A stretch of DNA of 64,000 nucleotides. Source: Taishania pollutisoli. Its GTDB lineage: Bacteria; Bacteroidota; Bacteroidia; Flavobacteriales_D; Crocinitomicaceae. Shown here in pieces: positions 33,379 to 41,976 of the stretch. The position numbers were made by a program, and so were the translations under genes. The stretch lies in assembly GCF_014518315.1 (NCBI RefSeq), contig NZ_JACVEL010000007.1, forward strand, positions 1-64,000, read 5' to 3'. Each line of letters begins with the position of its first letter. Position 1 is the stretch's first letter. The notes beneath the pieces are model-generated. The model had not been told where the DNA came from, did no database searches, and saw nothing but the letters and a program-made list of their open reading frames with translations.

Positions 33379-35175
33379 ATGGAGATTAGAAACATTGCAA
33401 TTATTGCTCACGTTGACCACGGAAAAACAACATTGGTGGACAAAATGATTGAAGCCGGTAACGTCATCGACGAAAGAGAACGTCCGACCGGTGAATTAAT
33501 CATGGATAACAACGACCTGGAGCGTGAGCGTGGAATCACAATCGTATCTAAAAACGTTTCTGTTTCTTATAAAGGGACAAAAATCAACATTATTGACACT
33601 CCCGGACACGCCGACTTCGGTGGAGAGGTAGAGCGTGTATTAAACATGGCCGATGGGGTGTGTTTGCTGGTGGATGCTTTCGAAGGTCCGATGCCGCAAA
33701 CGCGTTTCGTATTGGGGAAAGCATTGTCAATGGGAATTAAACCCTTGGTGGTTGTAAATAAAGTGGATAAAGAAAACTGTACTCCGGAAGAAGTGCATGA
33801 AAAGGTATTCGATCTGATGTTTGAACTGGATGCGGACGAAGAACAGTTGAATTTTCCTACAGTTTACGGTTCCGCTAAAAACGGATGGATGTCCGAAGAC
33901 TGGAAACAGCCGACTACGTCCATTACACCGTTGCTGGATAAAATCCTGGAGTATTTTCCACCAAAGAAAATTGAAGAAGGAAATACACAGTTGTTGATTA
34001 CTTCATTGGATTATTCAACGTTCGTGGGACGTATTGCCATCGGACGCTTGAACAGAGGTGAGTTGAAAACAAACCAGAGCATTGTATTGTCAAAACGCGA
34101 CGGTTCCCAGGAAAAACACCGAGTAAAAGAATTGTTCGTGTTTGAAGGATTGAACCGCGTGAAAGTAGAAAGCGTTCAGGCAGGAGATATTTGTGCGGTA
34201 ACAGGAATTGAAGGATTTGAAATCGGGGATTGTATCTGCGATGCGGAAAATCCGCAACCGTTGCCGACAATCTCTATTGATGAGCCGACAATGAGCATGT
34301 TGTTCTCGATTAACGATTCACCATTCTTCGGAAAAGAAGGGAAGTTTGTAACATCTCGTCATATTTCTGAGCGTTTGGACAAAGAATTGGAGAAAAACCT
34401 GGCAATGCGTGTCGGTAAAACTGACAAAGCGGATAAGTGGGTTGTTTTCGGACGCGGTGTCATGCACTTGTCTGTATTGATTGAGACAATGCGTCGTGAA
34501 GGATATGAACTACAGGTGGGGCAGCCACAGGTAATCATCAAAGAAATAGATGGTGTAAAATGCGAGCCGGTAGAAGAGTTGACGATTGATATTCCGGAAG
34601 TAAACTCCGGGACAGCCGTAGAAGCTGTTTCCAAGAGAAAAGGGGAGATGAAGAACATGGAACCGAAAGGAGATCGTATGATCATCCAGTTTGAAATTCC
34701 TTCCCGCGGAATCATCGGATTGAGAAATTACCTGTTGACGGCAACAGCTGGAGAAGCAATCATGACACACCGTTTCCTGGAATACCAGCCATACAAAGGA
34801 GAAATTCCGGGACGTATGAACGGATCATTGATTTCTATGGAGCAAGGTAGCGCGATTCCGTTCTCATTATCGAATCTGCAGGAACGCGGGATTTTCTTCG
34901 TTCACCCGAATGATGACATTTATGAAGGGCAGGTAATCGGTGAACACACACGATCCAACGACCTGGTTGTCAATGTTACAAAAACAAAAAAATTGACAAA
35001 CATGCGTTCATCCGGAGCAGACGACAAAGTAAAAATTGCTCCGCCGAAAGTGTTTTCACTGGAAGAATGTCTGGAATACATTCAGGGAGATGAGTACGTT
35101 GAAGTAACGCCGCAAAGCCTGCGTATGCGTAAAATCTTATTAAAAGAGACAGACCGCAAGCGACAAGGGAAGTAA
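33379..35175 (+). CDS. typA: Translational GTPase TypA/BipA
   Basis: A 598-residue ribosome-binding GTPase acting in 50S assembly and stress growth. G motifs: AHVDHGKTTLVDKM (G1), RERGITIVSKN (G2), DTPGHADFGGEVERV (G3) and NKVDKENC (G4). The C-terminal BipA-specific region includes YLLTATAGEAIMTHRF, the glycine turn PGRMNGSLISMEQGSA and DEYVEVTPQSLRMRK. A strong terminator follows. Confidence 0.96.
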   Translation: MEIRNIAIIAHVDHGKTTLVDKMIEAGNVIDERERPTGELIMDNNDLERERGITIVSKNVSVSYKGTKINIIDTPGHADFGGEVERVLNMADGVCLLVDAFEGPMPQTRFVLGKALSMGIKPLVVVNKVDKENCTPEEVHEKVFDLMFELDADEEQLNFPTVYGSAKNGWMSEDWKQPTTSITPLLDKILEYFPPKKIEEGNTQLLITSLDYSTFVGRIAIGRLNRGELKTNQSIVLSKRDGSQEKHRVKELFVFEGLNRVKVESVQAGDICAVTGIEGFEIGDCICDAENPQPLPTISIDEPTMSMLFSINDSPFFGKEGKFVTSRHISERLDKELEKNLAMRVGKTDKADKWVVFGRGVMHLSVLIETMRREGYELQVGQPQVIIKEIDGVKCEPVEELTIDIPEVNSGTAVEAVSKRKGEMKNMEPKGDRMIIQFEIPSRGIIGLRNYLLTATAGEAIMTHRFLEYQPYKGEIPGRMNGSLISMEQGSAIPFSLSNLQERGIFFVHPNDDIYEGQVIGEHTRSNDLVVNVTKTKKLTNMRSSGADDKVKIAPPKVFSLEECLEYIQGDEYVEVTPQSLRMRKILLKETDRKRQGK

Positions 35176-35189
35176 TACTAATTGATACG

Positions 35190-35260
35190 GTTTAACCACA
35201 TAGTCAGAGGAGATAGAGAAAGTGCTGTTGAGACGACTATGTGGTTAAACTTTTTTGTTT
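35190..35260 (+). terminator. Terminator of typA
   Basis: Perfect 16-bp arms (GTTTAACCACATAGTC and its complement, 35190-35205 and 35235-35250) with a 29-nt loop, followed by TTTTTTGTTT. Confidence 0.85.
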
Positions 35261-35354
35261 CCGTTCAACTTGTTTATTTCTTGTTGAAAAAACGAAATCG
35301 AATAACAAAGGGTTGCATATTTTTTTCGTATATTTATACATCATATAGAACAAT

Positions 35355-36761
35355 ATGTTTGACAGTGAGGAAGACGATTTTTTTGACGCAAACCTAAATG
35401 AAGACATTGCCAATTTTGAGAATTATCTGAAAGGGGGGGCAATGGGGTTTGTAGATAGTGACAGGCTGGAGTTCCTGATTGATCACTATTTAATGAACAG
35501 TCAATATTCAAAAGCAAATCAGGCAGCTGATTATGCCAGAGACCAATTTCCATATTATTCCGTTTTTACCATTCGAAAGGCACAAGCCATGTCGGCGATC
35601 GGGCAATTGAAAGAAGCATTGAATTTATTGAATGCGGTTGAAAAAATGGAATTCGGGTCGGCTGAACTGATGTTGACAAAAGCATCTATTTTCAGCCAGT
35701 TGCGCGACCATAAACAAGCCATTAAATATTTTAACGAGGCATTACGCCTGGTTGAAGGAGAAGAAGACAGGGATGAAATCTACCTGGACCTGGCGATGGA
35801 ATACCAGGCGCTTCGCGATTTTAACGGTGCGCTGAAAGTATTGGAAGAAGCCATCAAAATCAATCCTTCAAATGAAGGAGCGATCTATGAAATTGCATAC
35901 TGTTATGATCAGTTGGGAAATTTCGAGCAGGCAATCAAGTGTTATTCCGATTTCATCGATGAAAATCCGTACTCGTTTACCGCATGGTATAACCTGGGAA
36001 ATGCCTATTCCAAATTAGAAGATTATGAAAAAGCCATTGATGCATACGGTTATTGTATTGTGATCAATGAAGATTTCGGACCGGTATACTTCAACCTGGG
36101 AAATGCTTATATGGGACAGGATGACTTTCAACAGGCAATCGATGCGTTCCAGAAATGCATGGACCTGGATGGGGAAGACCCGATGGCATTTTGTTACATG
36201 GGAGAATGCTTTGAGCAGCTGGGAGACCTGGATTCGGCAGAATTTTATTACCGCAGGAGCCTTGATCTGGCACCACTGCTACCGGATGCCTGGCTGGGAT
36301 TGGGAATTGTAGAAGACCTGAAAGGAAATACCCGGGAGGGAATCACCCTGATCACAAAAGCATCTGAACTGGATCCGGATAATTCTGGTATTTTTCATGT
36401 ACTGGCAGGTGCGTATGAAAAGGTGGAGCAAATTGAGGAAGCTGCGTATTACTTCGATAAATCATTGAAACTCGACAGTACAGATGAAGACTGCCTGCGC
36501 GGATTTGTACAGTTGCTTTCAAAAGTTGAACCGGATACTGAAATTTTAAGTTTTCTTCAGAATTTTCAGGCAGAATATGGGGCAAACGATTCCATTGATT
36601 TGTTGATTGTTAATCAATTGTGGAGGCTGGGGAGGAAAGAAGAAGCCGTGAGCTTGTTCAGATTGTGTGTTGAGAAAAACCTGGAATACGCAAAAGAAAT
36701 ATTTGAAATCAATAGCGATTTACGACAAGTGAGTGAATTTATCCACTTGACAGAACAATAA
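35355..36761 (+). CDS. Tetratricopeptide-repeat protein
   Basis: A 468-residue protein made almost entirely of TPR helical hairpins, for example NEGAIYEIAYCYDQLGNFEQ, SFTAWYNLGNAYSKLEDYEK, FGPVYFNLGNAYMGQDDFQQ and DPMAFCYMGECFEQLGDLDS. There is no signal peptide or membrane segment, so it is a cytoplasmic scaffold. The N terminus is acidic (MFDSEEDDFFDANLNEDIAN). The phosphosulfolactate-synthase-like gene starts 13 nt downstream, so they are likely co-transcribed. The partner is unknown. Confidence 0.85.
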   Translation: MFDSEEDDFFDANLNEDIANFENYLKGGAMGFVDSDRLEFLIDHYLMNSQYSKANQAADYARDQFPYYSVFTIRKAQAMSAIGQLKEALNLLNAVEKMEFGSAELMLTKASIFSQLRDHKQAIKYFNEALRLVEGEEDRDEIYLDLAMEYQALRDFNGALKVLEEAIKINPSNEGAIYEIAYCYDQLGNFEQAIKCYSDFIDENPYSFTAWYNLGNAYSKLEDYEKAIDAYGYCIVINEDFGPVYFNLGNAYMGQDDFQQAIDAFQKCMDLDGEDPMAFCYMGECFEQLGDLDSAEFYYRRSLDLAPLLPDAWLGLGIVEDLKGNTREGITLITKASELDPDNSGIFHVLAGAYEKVEQIEEAAYYFDKSLKLDSTDEDCLRGFVQLLSKVEPDTEILSFLQNFQAEYGANDSIDLLIVNQLWRLGRKEEAVSLFRLCVEKNLEYAKEIFEINSDLRQVSEFIHLTEQ

Positions 36762-36774
36762 AGTAGTTAGAAGA

Positions 36775-37602
36775 ATGAATTTTGAATTACCATTTATTCC
36801 GGAACGTTCGGAAAAGCCAAGAAACAAAGGAGTAACAATGATGATGGATAAGGGATTAAGCCTTATCGAAACAGAAGCTTTTATACAGGCAAATGCACAT
36901 TTGACAGATTTAGTGAAATTTGGATTTGGAACTGCTTATGTAACAAAAGATCTGGAAAAAAAATTGGCATTGTATAGAGAAGCAAACATTCGTCCTTACT
37001 TTGGAGGTACATTGTTTGAAGTGTTTTATGCGAGGGGAAAATTTGATGATTTTCTGAAGTTATTGGATAAGTACAATATGGATTTATTGGAAATTTCGGA
37101 TGGATCCATCATCATCAATCACGATGAGAAATGTGAATTGATACATCGCCTTTCCAAGGAACGGACAGTCCTTTCGGAAGTCGGGTCAAAAGATTCCGGA
37201 ATCCTGATTTCACCTGCGCGCTGGATCAAAATGATGAGCAAAGAATTGAGTGCGGGATCCTGGAAGGTAATCGCTGAAGGCCGTGAAGCAGGAAACGTTG
37301 GTGTTTTCCGTCCGAACGGGACAGCTCATACATTCCTGATCAATAAGATTATTTCAAAAGTAAAACCGGAAGACATTCTGTGGGAAGCACCGATCAAAAA
37401 TCAACAGGTGTGGTTCATCAAATTGTTCGGGGCCGAAGTAAATCTGGGAAATATTGCGCCGAATGACATCATTCCGCTGGAATGCCTGCGCCTCGGGTTG
37501 AGAGGAGATACCTTTTTTGATTTCCTGCCAAAAGATTATGCCGAGCGCCTGAAGCAAGTGAATGATGATGAAGAGCTGGCACAAATGGAAGAAGAAGATT
37601 AA
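36775..37602 (+). CDS. Phosphosulfolactate synthase (ComA) family protein
   Basis: A 275-residue TIM-barrel protein. The family adds sulfite to phosphoenolpyruvate, giving (2R)-phosphosulfolactate, the first step of coenzyme M synthesis in archaea. Conserved strings: RNKGVTMMMDKGL (17-29), DLVKFGFGTAYV (45-56), YFGGTLFEVF, LEISDGSIII, IAEGREAGNVGVF, EAPIKNQQVWFIKLFG, VNLGNI and ECLRLGLRGDTFF. Bacteroidota do not make coenzyme M, so the product may feed another sulfonate (for example sulfolactate or sulfonolipid precursors); that is inference. It sits in an operon with a TPR protein and has an acidic C-terminal tail. Confidence 0.82.
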   Translation: MNFELPFIPERSEKPRNKGVTMMMDKGLSLIETEAFIQANAHLTDLVKFGFGTAYVTKDLEKKLALYREANIRPYFGGTLFEVFYARGKFDDFLKLLDKYNMDLLEISDGSIIINHDEKCELIHRLSKERTVLSEVGSKDSGILISPARWIKMMSKELSAGSWKVIAEGREAGNVGVFRPNGTAHTFLINKIISKVKPEDILWEAPIKNQQVWFIKLFGAEVNLGNIAPNDIIPLECLRLGLRGDTFFDFLPKDYAERLKQVNDDEELAQMEEED

Positions 37603-37625
37603 TCCAACAATAGAAAGATAAGAAA

Positions 37626-37650
37626 AAAGCCCGGTTGATCCGGGCTTTCT
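37626..37650 (+). terminator. Terminator of the TPR/ComA unit
   Basis: AAAGCCCGG-TTGAT-CCGGGCTTT forms a 9-bp stem with a short T tail, about 25 nt after the stop. It may also serve the convergent bacilliredoxin gene. Confidence 0.8.
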
Positions 37651-37681
37651 TGTAACCATTATTTGGTCGTAGTAAATTTTT

Positions 37682-38098
37682 TTATTGACAGTATTGATTG
37701 TATGCTTCAACTAAGTTTTCAGCAATCATCACAGCAGACGCACCTTCAATGTGGTGACGTTCTAAAAAGTGAACCAATTTTCCATCCTGGAATAAGGCAA
37801 TGGAAGGTGAAGATGGAGGATACGGAAGAAAATACTTTCTTGCCTGAGCAGTCGCTTCTCCGTCTACTCCGGCAAAAACAGTCGCTAATCCTGTAGGTAA
37901 TGTATCGTTGTTGAGAGATAATTTCACTCCCGGACGCATATTTCCTGCCGCACATCCACAAACTGAATTAACCACAAGTAACAAACTTCCCTTTGTATCT
38001 TTAATGATCTGGTCAACTTCCCCTGCTGTTGTCAATTGTTTGAAACCAACAGAAGTCAAATCTTCTTTCATTGGTTGTACTAACTCTGGTGGATACAT
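37682..38098 (-). CDS. BrxA/BrxB-family bacilliredoxin
   Basis: A 138-residue thioredoxin-fold protein of the YphP/YqiW (DUF1094) family. It has the N-terminal MYPPELVQPMKEDLTSVGF and the active-site CGC triad at residues 47-49 (NSVCGCAAGNMRPGV). In Firmicutes these proteins remove bacillithiol from proteins; their presence in Bacteroidota suggests the same thiol chemistry, although the bacillithiol genes are not in the window. It appears to be a single gene. Confidence 0.9.
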   Translation of the reverse strand: MYPPELVQPMKEDLTSVGFKQLTTAGEVDQIIKDTKGSLLLVVNSVCGCAAGNMRPGVKLSLNNDTLPTGLATVFAGVDGEATAQARKYFLPYPPSSPSIALFQDGKLVHFLERHHIEGASAVMIAENLVEAYNQYCQ

Positions 38099-38200
38099 AT
38101 TGTTTATTTTTGAATTTATACAAAATTACAAATATTCTTTCGATTACAGAAGAAAGAAAAATGAATGTTATACATCCGACTCCTAAGTTGATGAACCATT

Positions 38201-39244
38201 TTATTTTGCCGGCTCAATTCCGGATTTCCCCAGCCACCTCAAAACGTTGTCATACCAGATTTCTTTTGATTCTTTTTCCGTGAGGATACCTGCTTCTACA
38301 GCAAAGTCGATTACACGTCCCGGGTAGGAGCGTGCAACTCCCTCCATCTCTCCAAGTGGGTAGGGGTCATCCAGCCCGGCAACGATTTGTGTGGCACCAA
38401 CCCTGATTTTTAATAATTGCAGGGTGTAAGAGTCGTGTACCAGCGTGTCAAAAAATACATTTGGATGTCCGAGTGTATTTCTGGGGTCTTTTGCTCCCTG
38501 GAACAAATCCGGTCGACCGTCATAGCCCTGCAGTCGTCGTCCGTAATTGGCCTGTCCGAGCATACAACCGTGAGCAAAACACGTACGGATATCCGGAAAA
38601 CGGGAAACAAAATCTTTGAGCGAGAAAAAGTGGAGTGCATCAGCCGTTTGTGCCATCATCCAAACCAGGTGAAAACGCCAGTATTCATCTTTTAGTTTGA
38701 CCATTTTTTCTCCGTCGTACGGGTGGATTTCGATGGCCAATTTATAGTGATTCGCCAGCTCAAAAATCGGGAAAACCGATTCGTCCATCACCGTCAGCCA
38801 TTCGCCTTCTGCATTTAGGAAATGAGTTGGCAGGCACAAAACAGAGAGGTTCAACTCCTCGACACTGCGTTCAATTTCTTTTAATGCGTCTTCCAGGTGG
38901 AGTGGTTGCACAACAAATCCACACGTAAATTTATCCGGATGCTCCCGTTGTATTTTCGCGTTGAAATCATTCTGCCAGCGAATGGTATCGTATGTTTCCT
39001 GTCGCTCCCATCCGTTACAATAAATCTGGGAAAGGTTGAGCATCACTGCATGATCAATTTTGTAACGCTCCATCCATTCCAATTTCTCCCGCAGGAAAAA
39101 ACTGGGATCAGTAATGGGACGTGTCCAGTCACCCTGGCGCATAAATTTTTTGTCATCATCGATCGAAAACAATTTCCGGTCTTTCAGAAATTGAGGGATT
39201 TCATTCGGTTCAGGCAAAATATGCCCGTGTCCATTAATTCTCAT
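38201..39244 (-). CDS. ACMSD-like amidohydrolase-family protein
   Basis: A 347-residue metal-dependent TIM-barrel protein. Zinc-site candidates are H5-x-H in INGHGHILPE, His in AIEIHPYDGEK, His in CFAHGCMLG and Asp in AGLDDPYPLGE. The order and spacing resemble 2-amino-3-carboxymuconate-6-semialdehyde decarboxylase of the kynurenine pathway and related decarboxylases. No other kynurenine genes are near, so the substrate is open. Confidence 0.75.
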   Translation of the reverse strand: MRINGHGHILPEPNEIPQFLKDRKLFSIDDDKKFMRQGDWTRPITDPSFFLREKLEWMERYKIDHAVMLNLSQIYCNGWERQETYDTIRWQNDFNAKIQREHPDKFTCGFVVQPLHLEDALKEIERSVEELNLSVLCLPTHFLNAEGEWLTVMDESVFPIFELANHYKLAIEIHPYDGEKMVKLKDEYWRFHLVWMMAQTADALHFFSLKDFVSRFPDIRTCFAHGCMLGQANYGRRLQGYDGRPDLFQGAKDPRNTLGHPNVFFDTLVHDSYTLQLLKIRVGATQIVAGLDDPYPLGEMEGVARSYPGRVIDFAVEAGILTEKESKEIWYDNVLRWLGKSGIEPAK

Positions 39245-39552
39245 ACAGTTTTTAAGCTACCAATTAGAGATTCAAACTTACATAAAAATATGCAGGGAAC
39301 GCATGCAAATGAATAAAAAACGAATCTGTCATTGCCCGGCAGAGATAAGTGTGCAAATTCTTAATTTGAAAATCACAAACTCAACTTAAGAATCTGCACA
39401 CATAATCCAAAAATACATTTGGTTGTAATAAAGTAGGCAGGATTTATCTCTTACCAATATTGACAATATATCTTTGACAAAGCTAATGCTTTCACGCTTA
39501 TATTCATAGCGTAGAAATACGTGTTTTTCATCAAAAAAACAGTTTTTTATGA
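39245..39552. other. 308-bp spacer with a 16-bp inverted repeat
   Basis: AT-rich spacer between the leftward amidohydrolase gene and the 3' end of the signalling operon. It contains the inverted repeat GTGTGCAAATTCTTAA / TTAAGAATCTGCACAC (39349-39364 and 39386-39401, one mismatch), the amidohydrolase promoter region, and a box TATCTTTG near 39469-39476 facing right. No gene is supported. Confidence 0.5.
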
Positions 39553-40209
39553 CTAAACGGACAGCAAATTGTTTTTAATTCCATATAAAATGAGGCCAAC
39601 CACATTTTTCGACTTTGTTTTGTCGAGCATATTTTTGCGATGACCTTCAACCGTTCGCTCACTGATATAGAGTTTCTCTGCAATTTCTTTTGTGTTGAAT
39701 TGCTGGTAAATCAGGTTGAGAATTTCAACTTCACGTTCGGAGAGATCTTTGAGAACCGGATCGGAATGTTTATTGGTCAAGCGTTTGGTATTAATGATAT
39801 TATTCAGCATATCGGCAGGAAAATAAACACCGTACCGGTACACCTGGTTAATTGTATGAATCACAGTCTGAGGATCGGATTGTTTAACCAGGTAGGCACA
39901 GGCCCCGTATTGAACCATCTGTTCGATAAAATGATCGGAATCGTACGACGAAATAATGATGATTTTAATTTTCGGATACTTTTCAGATATGATTTTTGAC
40001 GTATCAATCCCATTCATTACCGGCATCCGGATATCCATCAGTATGATGTCGGGATGCCGCTCACTCTTTTTCAGGAATTTTAATAAATCCTGACCATTGT
40101 CCCCGTCAAAAATAATGTTGATGTTCTTTTCTTCATTGAGTAGAAATGCCATACTCTTTCTGAAAAGTACTTCATCATCGATCATCGCAATGTGAATGAT
40201 TGAATTCAT
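39553..40209 (-). CDS. NarL/LuxR-family response regulator
   Basis: A 218-residue two-component regulator. The receiver domain (1-125) has the acidic pair in AMIDDEVLF, the phosphoacceptor Asp in IILMDIRMPVMNG, Ser in IIISSYDSDHF and Lys in AYLVKQSD. The C-terminal LuxR helix-turn-helix is LSEREVEILNLIYQQFNTKE followed by IAEKLYISERTVEGHRKNML. It overlaps the kinase ATPase-domain frame by 4 nt (ATGA) and is last in a five-frame coupled operon. Its targets are unknown; the surface-adhesin gene divergent from this operon is an attractive candidate. Confidence 0.92.
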   Translation of the reverse strand: MNSIIHIAMIDDEVLFRKSMAFLLNEEKNINIIFDGDNGQDLLKFLKKSERHPDIILMDIRMPVMNGIDTSKIISEKYPKIKIIIISSYDSDHFIEQMVQYGACAYLVKQSDPQTVIHTINQVYRYGVYFPADMLNNIINTKRLTNKHSDPVLKDLSEREVEILNLIYQQFNTKEIAEKLYISERTVEGHRKNMLDKTKSKNVVGLILYGIKNNLLSV

Positions 40210-40625
40210 AGGCTGTTGAATTTTAATGTGAATTTAAACCCTTTTACCTGGTTGGTATGAAAATGAGGGGTGGCCTGGATAATGTCTGCTCTCGAATAAA
40301 TATTTCGCAGTCCGATCCCTCCGTTATTGGTAAGTTGATAATTGGTAATTCCCGGACCGTTGTCCGTATAAGTTAACAACGCTGTCTGATCATCATACTC
40401 AAACCAGAGTTTGATTTCCGATGCTTTTGCATGCCGGATGGAATTGTTGATCAGTTCCTGAATGATTCGATACAAATGAATCTGATGTTCCATACTTAAA
40501 TGCTGAAACAAAAGTTGTTCTTTTGGATTGTCGTAACAAATAGAAACCGATTCAGTAGTAGAGAAATTTTTACACAATTCTTCGATCGCCAGGTGCAACC
40601 CGACATTTTCCAACGTAGGAGGCAT
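40206..40625 (-). CDS. Histidine-kinase ATPase domain (second half of a broken kinase)
   Basis: A 139-residue HATPase_c fragment: the N box IIQELINNSIRHAKAS, G1 TYTDNGPGI and G2 NNGGIGLRNIYSRAD. It begins MPPTLENVGLHLAIEELC, which in intact LytS/NarX-like kinases follows RRIAHNL. That string is present just upstream in this frame but is not joined to the first half. The frame starts at an ATG overlapping the stop of the first half (TGATG), so coupled translation as a separate chain is possible. Otherwise the gene is a single kinase with a 1-nt frameshift. Confidence 0.75.
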   Translation of the reverse strand: MPPTLENVGLHLAIEELCKNFSTTESVSICYDNPKEQLLFQHLSMEHQIHLYRIIQELINNSIRHAKASEIKLWFEYDDQTALLTYTDNGPGITNYQLTNNGGIGLRNIYSRADIIQATPHFHTNQVKGFKFTLKFNSL

Positions 40626-41011
40626 CAGGTTGTGTGCAATTCTCCTGGAACTTTCGCGATAAGTTGGCAGGCGGATAAGGTATTGTCAGAAATTTCAGTA
40701 CGGTCGGAGCTGCTCAGGCTATCCCGCTTGAGCAAATGGATACTCATCGATACCGCGTTTAACTTTGAACTGATATCATCATGGAGATCCCGTGCGATCC
40801 GGCTTCTTTCTTGTTCCTGTGTATTGATGATAATGTTGACAACGTCCTTTTGCATCTGTAATTCCAGTTCTTTTGTCTTTAACCGTTGGGCAAGCATTTT
40901 CTTCCTGGAAAGATAGATAAAGACGACCAGGGTAACCAGGACAATGAAGAACGTTAGAAACGTAAACGCAACTGATTTGATAATGTCGATATTGTCAATC
41001 TGCTCAATCAT
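40625..41011 (-). CDS. Membrane histidine-kinase N-terminal half (HisKA_3), frameshifted end
   Basis: A 128-residue frame with one transmembrane helix (VAFTFLTFFIVLVTLVVFIYL), a coiled-coil segment (LKTKELELQMQKDVVNIIIN) and a HisKA_3 phosphoacceptor region with the histidine in ERSRIARDLHDDISSKLNAVS. After CQLIA it runs out of frame (KVPGELHTT, stop), while the next frame carries SSRRIAHNLMPP. A single missing base near 40651-40670 would join the halves. It starts 3 nt after the multi-TM protein stop. It is either a decayed gene, a sequence error, or a two-chain kinase. Confidence 0.75.
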   Translation of the reverse strand: MIEQIDNIDIIKSVAFTFLTFFIVLVTLVVFIYLSRKKMLAQRLKTKELELQMQKDVVNIIINTQEQERSRIARDLHDDISSKLNAVSMSIHLLKRDSLSSSDRTEISDNTLSACQLIAKVPGELHTT

Positions 41012-41014
41012 AAT

Positions 41015-41653
41015 TTACTTTCTAAAAGGGAAAAGTTTTATTAATTGCACAAAAATCATTATCTGGAAGAAGATGATTGCAAGAAAATGAAGCGTCCAGA
41101 CATAGATCGCTGCACTTAAATCGACTTTTGCCATGACATTTCCGTACAGAAACAATGAGCAACACAGAATGCTGTAGGAAGTAACGCCGATATTGAAATA
41201 TCCCAACAGACGCCGTTTTGACAACGTATTGTAGTTGTACATCAGCGAACATACGATCAGCAGGTAGTTGGTAATAATTATTTCAGTAAGGTTGAATTTG
41301 AACCACATAGCCGGGCTGATGATGTAATAAATGAGTAAGTAGACTGTTGTCAAAAGTACATAAATACGGATAAATTTCTGTTGTTTCGGGTACTTTTTAA
41401 ACAGGTTGTGATAAAGAAGGCCGAGTGTAAGAAATTGGAAGTAAAAGTAAATGTGAGAGAAGTACAAATTGTCGGATGTGAAATAAGCTGTCACATCCGA
41501 CGCGATTTGTATAATAAATAGTCCCAATAAATAGAACGAAAGTATTCTTAGCCAAACGATTTTGCGCTCGTTACTTTTTATGAACGAAAGAACGGTGTTT
41601 ATGAGCAGAATACACAGATAACACCAATAACTTATCGTGGAAAATAGGATCAT
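41015..41653 (-). CDS. Multi-TM membrane protein in a kinase operon
   Basis: A 212-residue protein with about seven hydrophobic helices (for example YWCYLCILLINTVLSFI, LLGLFIIQIASDVTAYF, YVLLTTVYLLIYYIISPAMW and FLAIIFFQIMIFVQLIKLF) and short loops, without enzyme motifs. It overlaps the upstream 108-aa gene by 4 nt and is followed 3 nt later by the kinase. The arrangement suggests a separate membrane sensor that hands a signal to the one-TM kinase. The family is not recognised. Confidence 0.7.
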   Translation of the reverse strand: MILFSTISYWCYLCILLINTVLSFIKSNERKIVWLRILSFYLLGLFIIQIASDVTAYFTSDNLYFSHIYFYFQFLTLGLLYHNLFKKYPKQQKFIRIYVLLTTVYLLIYYIISPAMWFKFNLTEIIITNYLLIVCSLMYNYNTLSKRRLLGYFNIGVTSYSILCCSLFLYGNVMAKVDLSAAIYVWTLHFLAIIFFQIMIFVQLIKLFPFRK

Positions 41654-41976
41654 CCATTTATGTAAGGCGCGGACTTAGGGCAATAAGTAGGGCATGGTCT
41701 GGTAAAATTGTAGATATACAAACCATTTTGATAATCGATCAGGTCGTTTCCGTCTGCATCCACTCCCACAATCATCATATGCGGATTCATTTGTTCATCC
41801 AGCCCCAGGTACGTTCTGATATCAACCACCTGTTGAGGAGCTGTAACAGCCTGCAATACCTGTTCCGAAATCAAAAACGCTTTCAGGTCTCTTGTTTCGA
41901 AAAATTTAAGCTTGTTTACGTTCCAGTTTTGAGCCCATGTTTGGGCTTGTTGCAATGTAATTACATTCGGTTCCAT
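41650..41976 (-). CDS. 108-aa protein with RPCPTYC tail, first gene of signalling operon
   Basis: A small protein without signal peptide. The N-terminal half is helical (QQAQTWAQNWNVNKLKFFE), the middle has HMMIVGVDADGNDLIDYQN, and the C terminus ends YIYNFTRPCPTYCPKSAPYI, rich in Cys and Pro. I have a general impression that small proteins with such tails recur in Flavobacteriia, but know no function. Coupling by ATGA overlap to the membrane protein, kinase and regulator suggests it is a ligand, sensor partner or output of the pathway. Confidence 0.6.
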   Translation of the reverse strand: MEPNVITLQQAQTWAQNWNVNKLKFFETRDLKAFLISEQVLQAVTAPQQVVDIRTYLGLDEQMNPHMMIVGVDADGNDLIDYQNGLYIYNFTRPCPTYCPKSAPYING

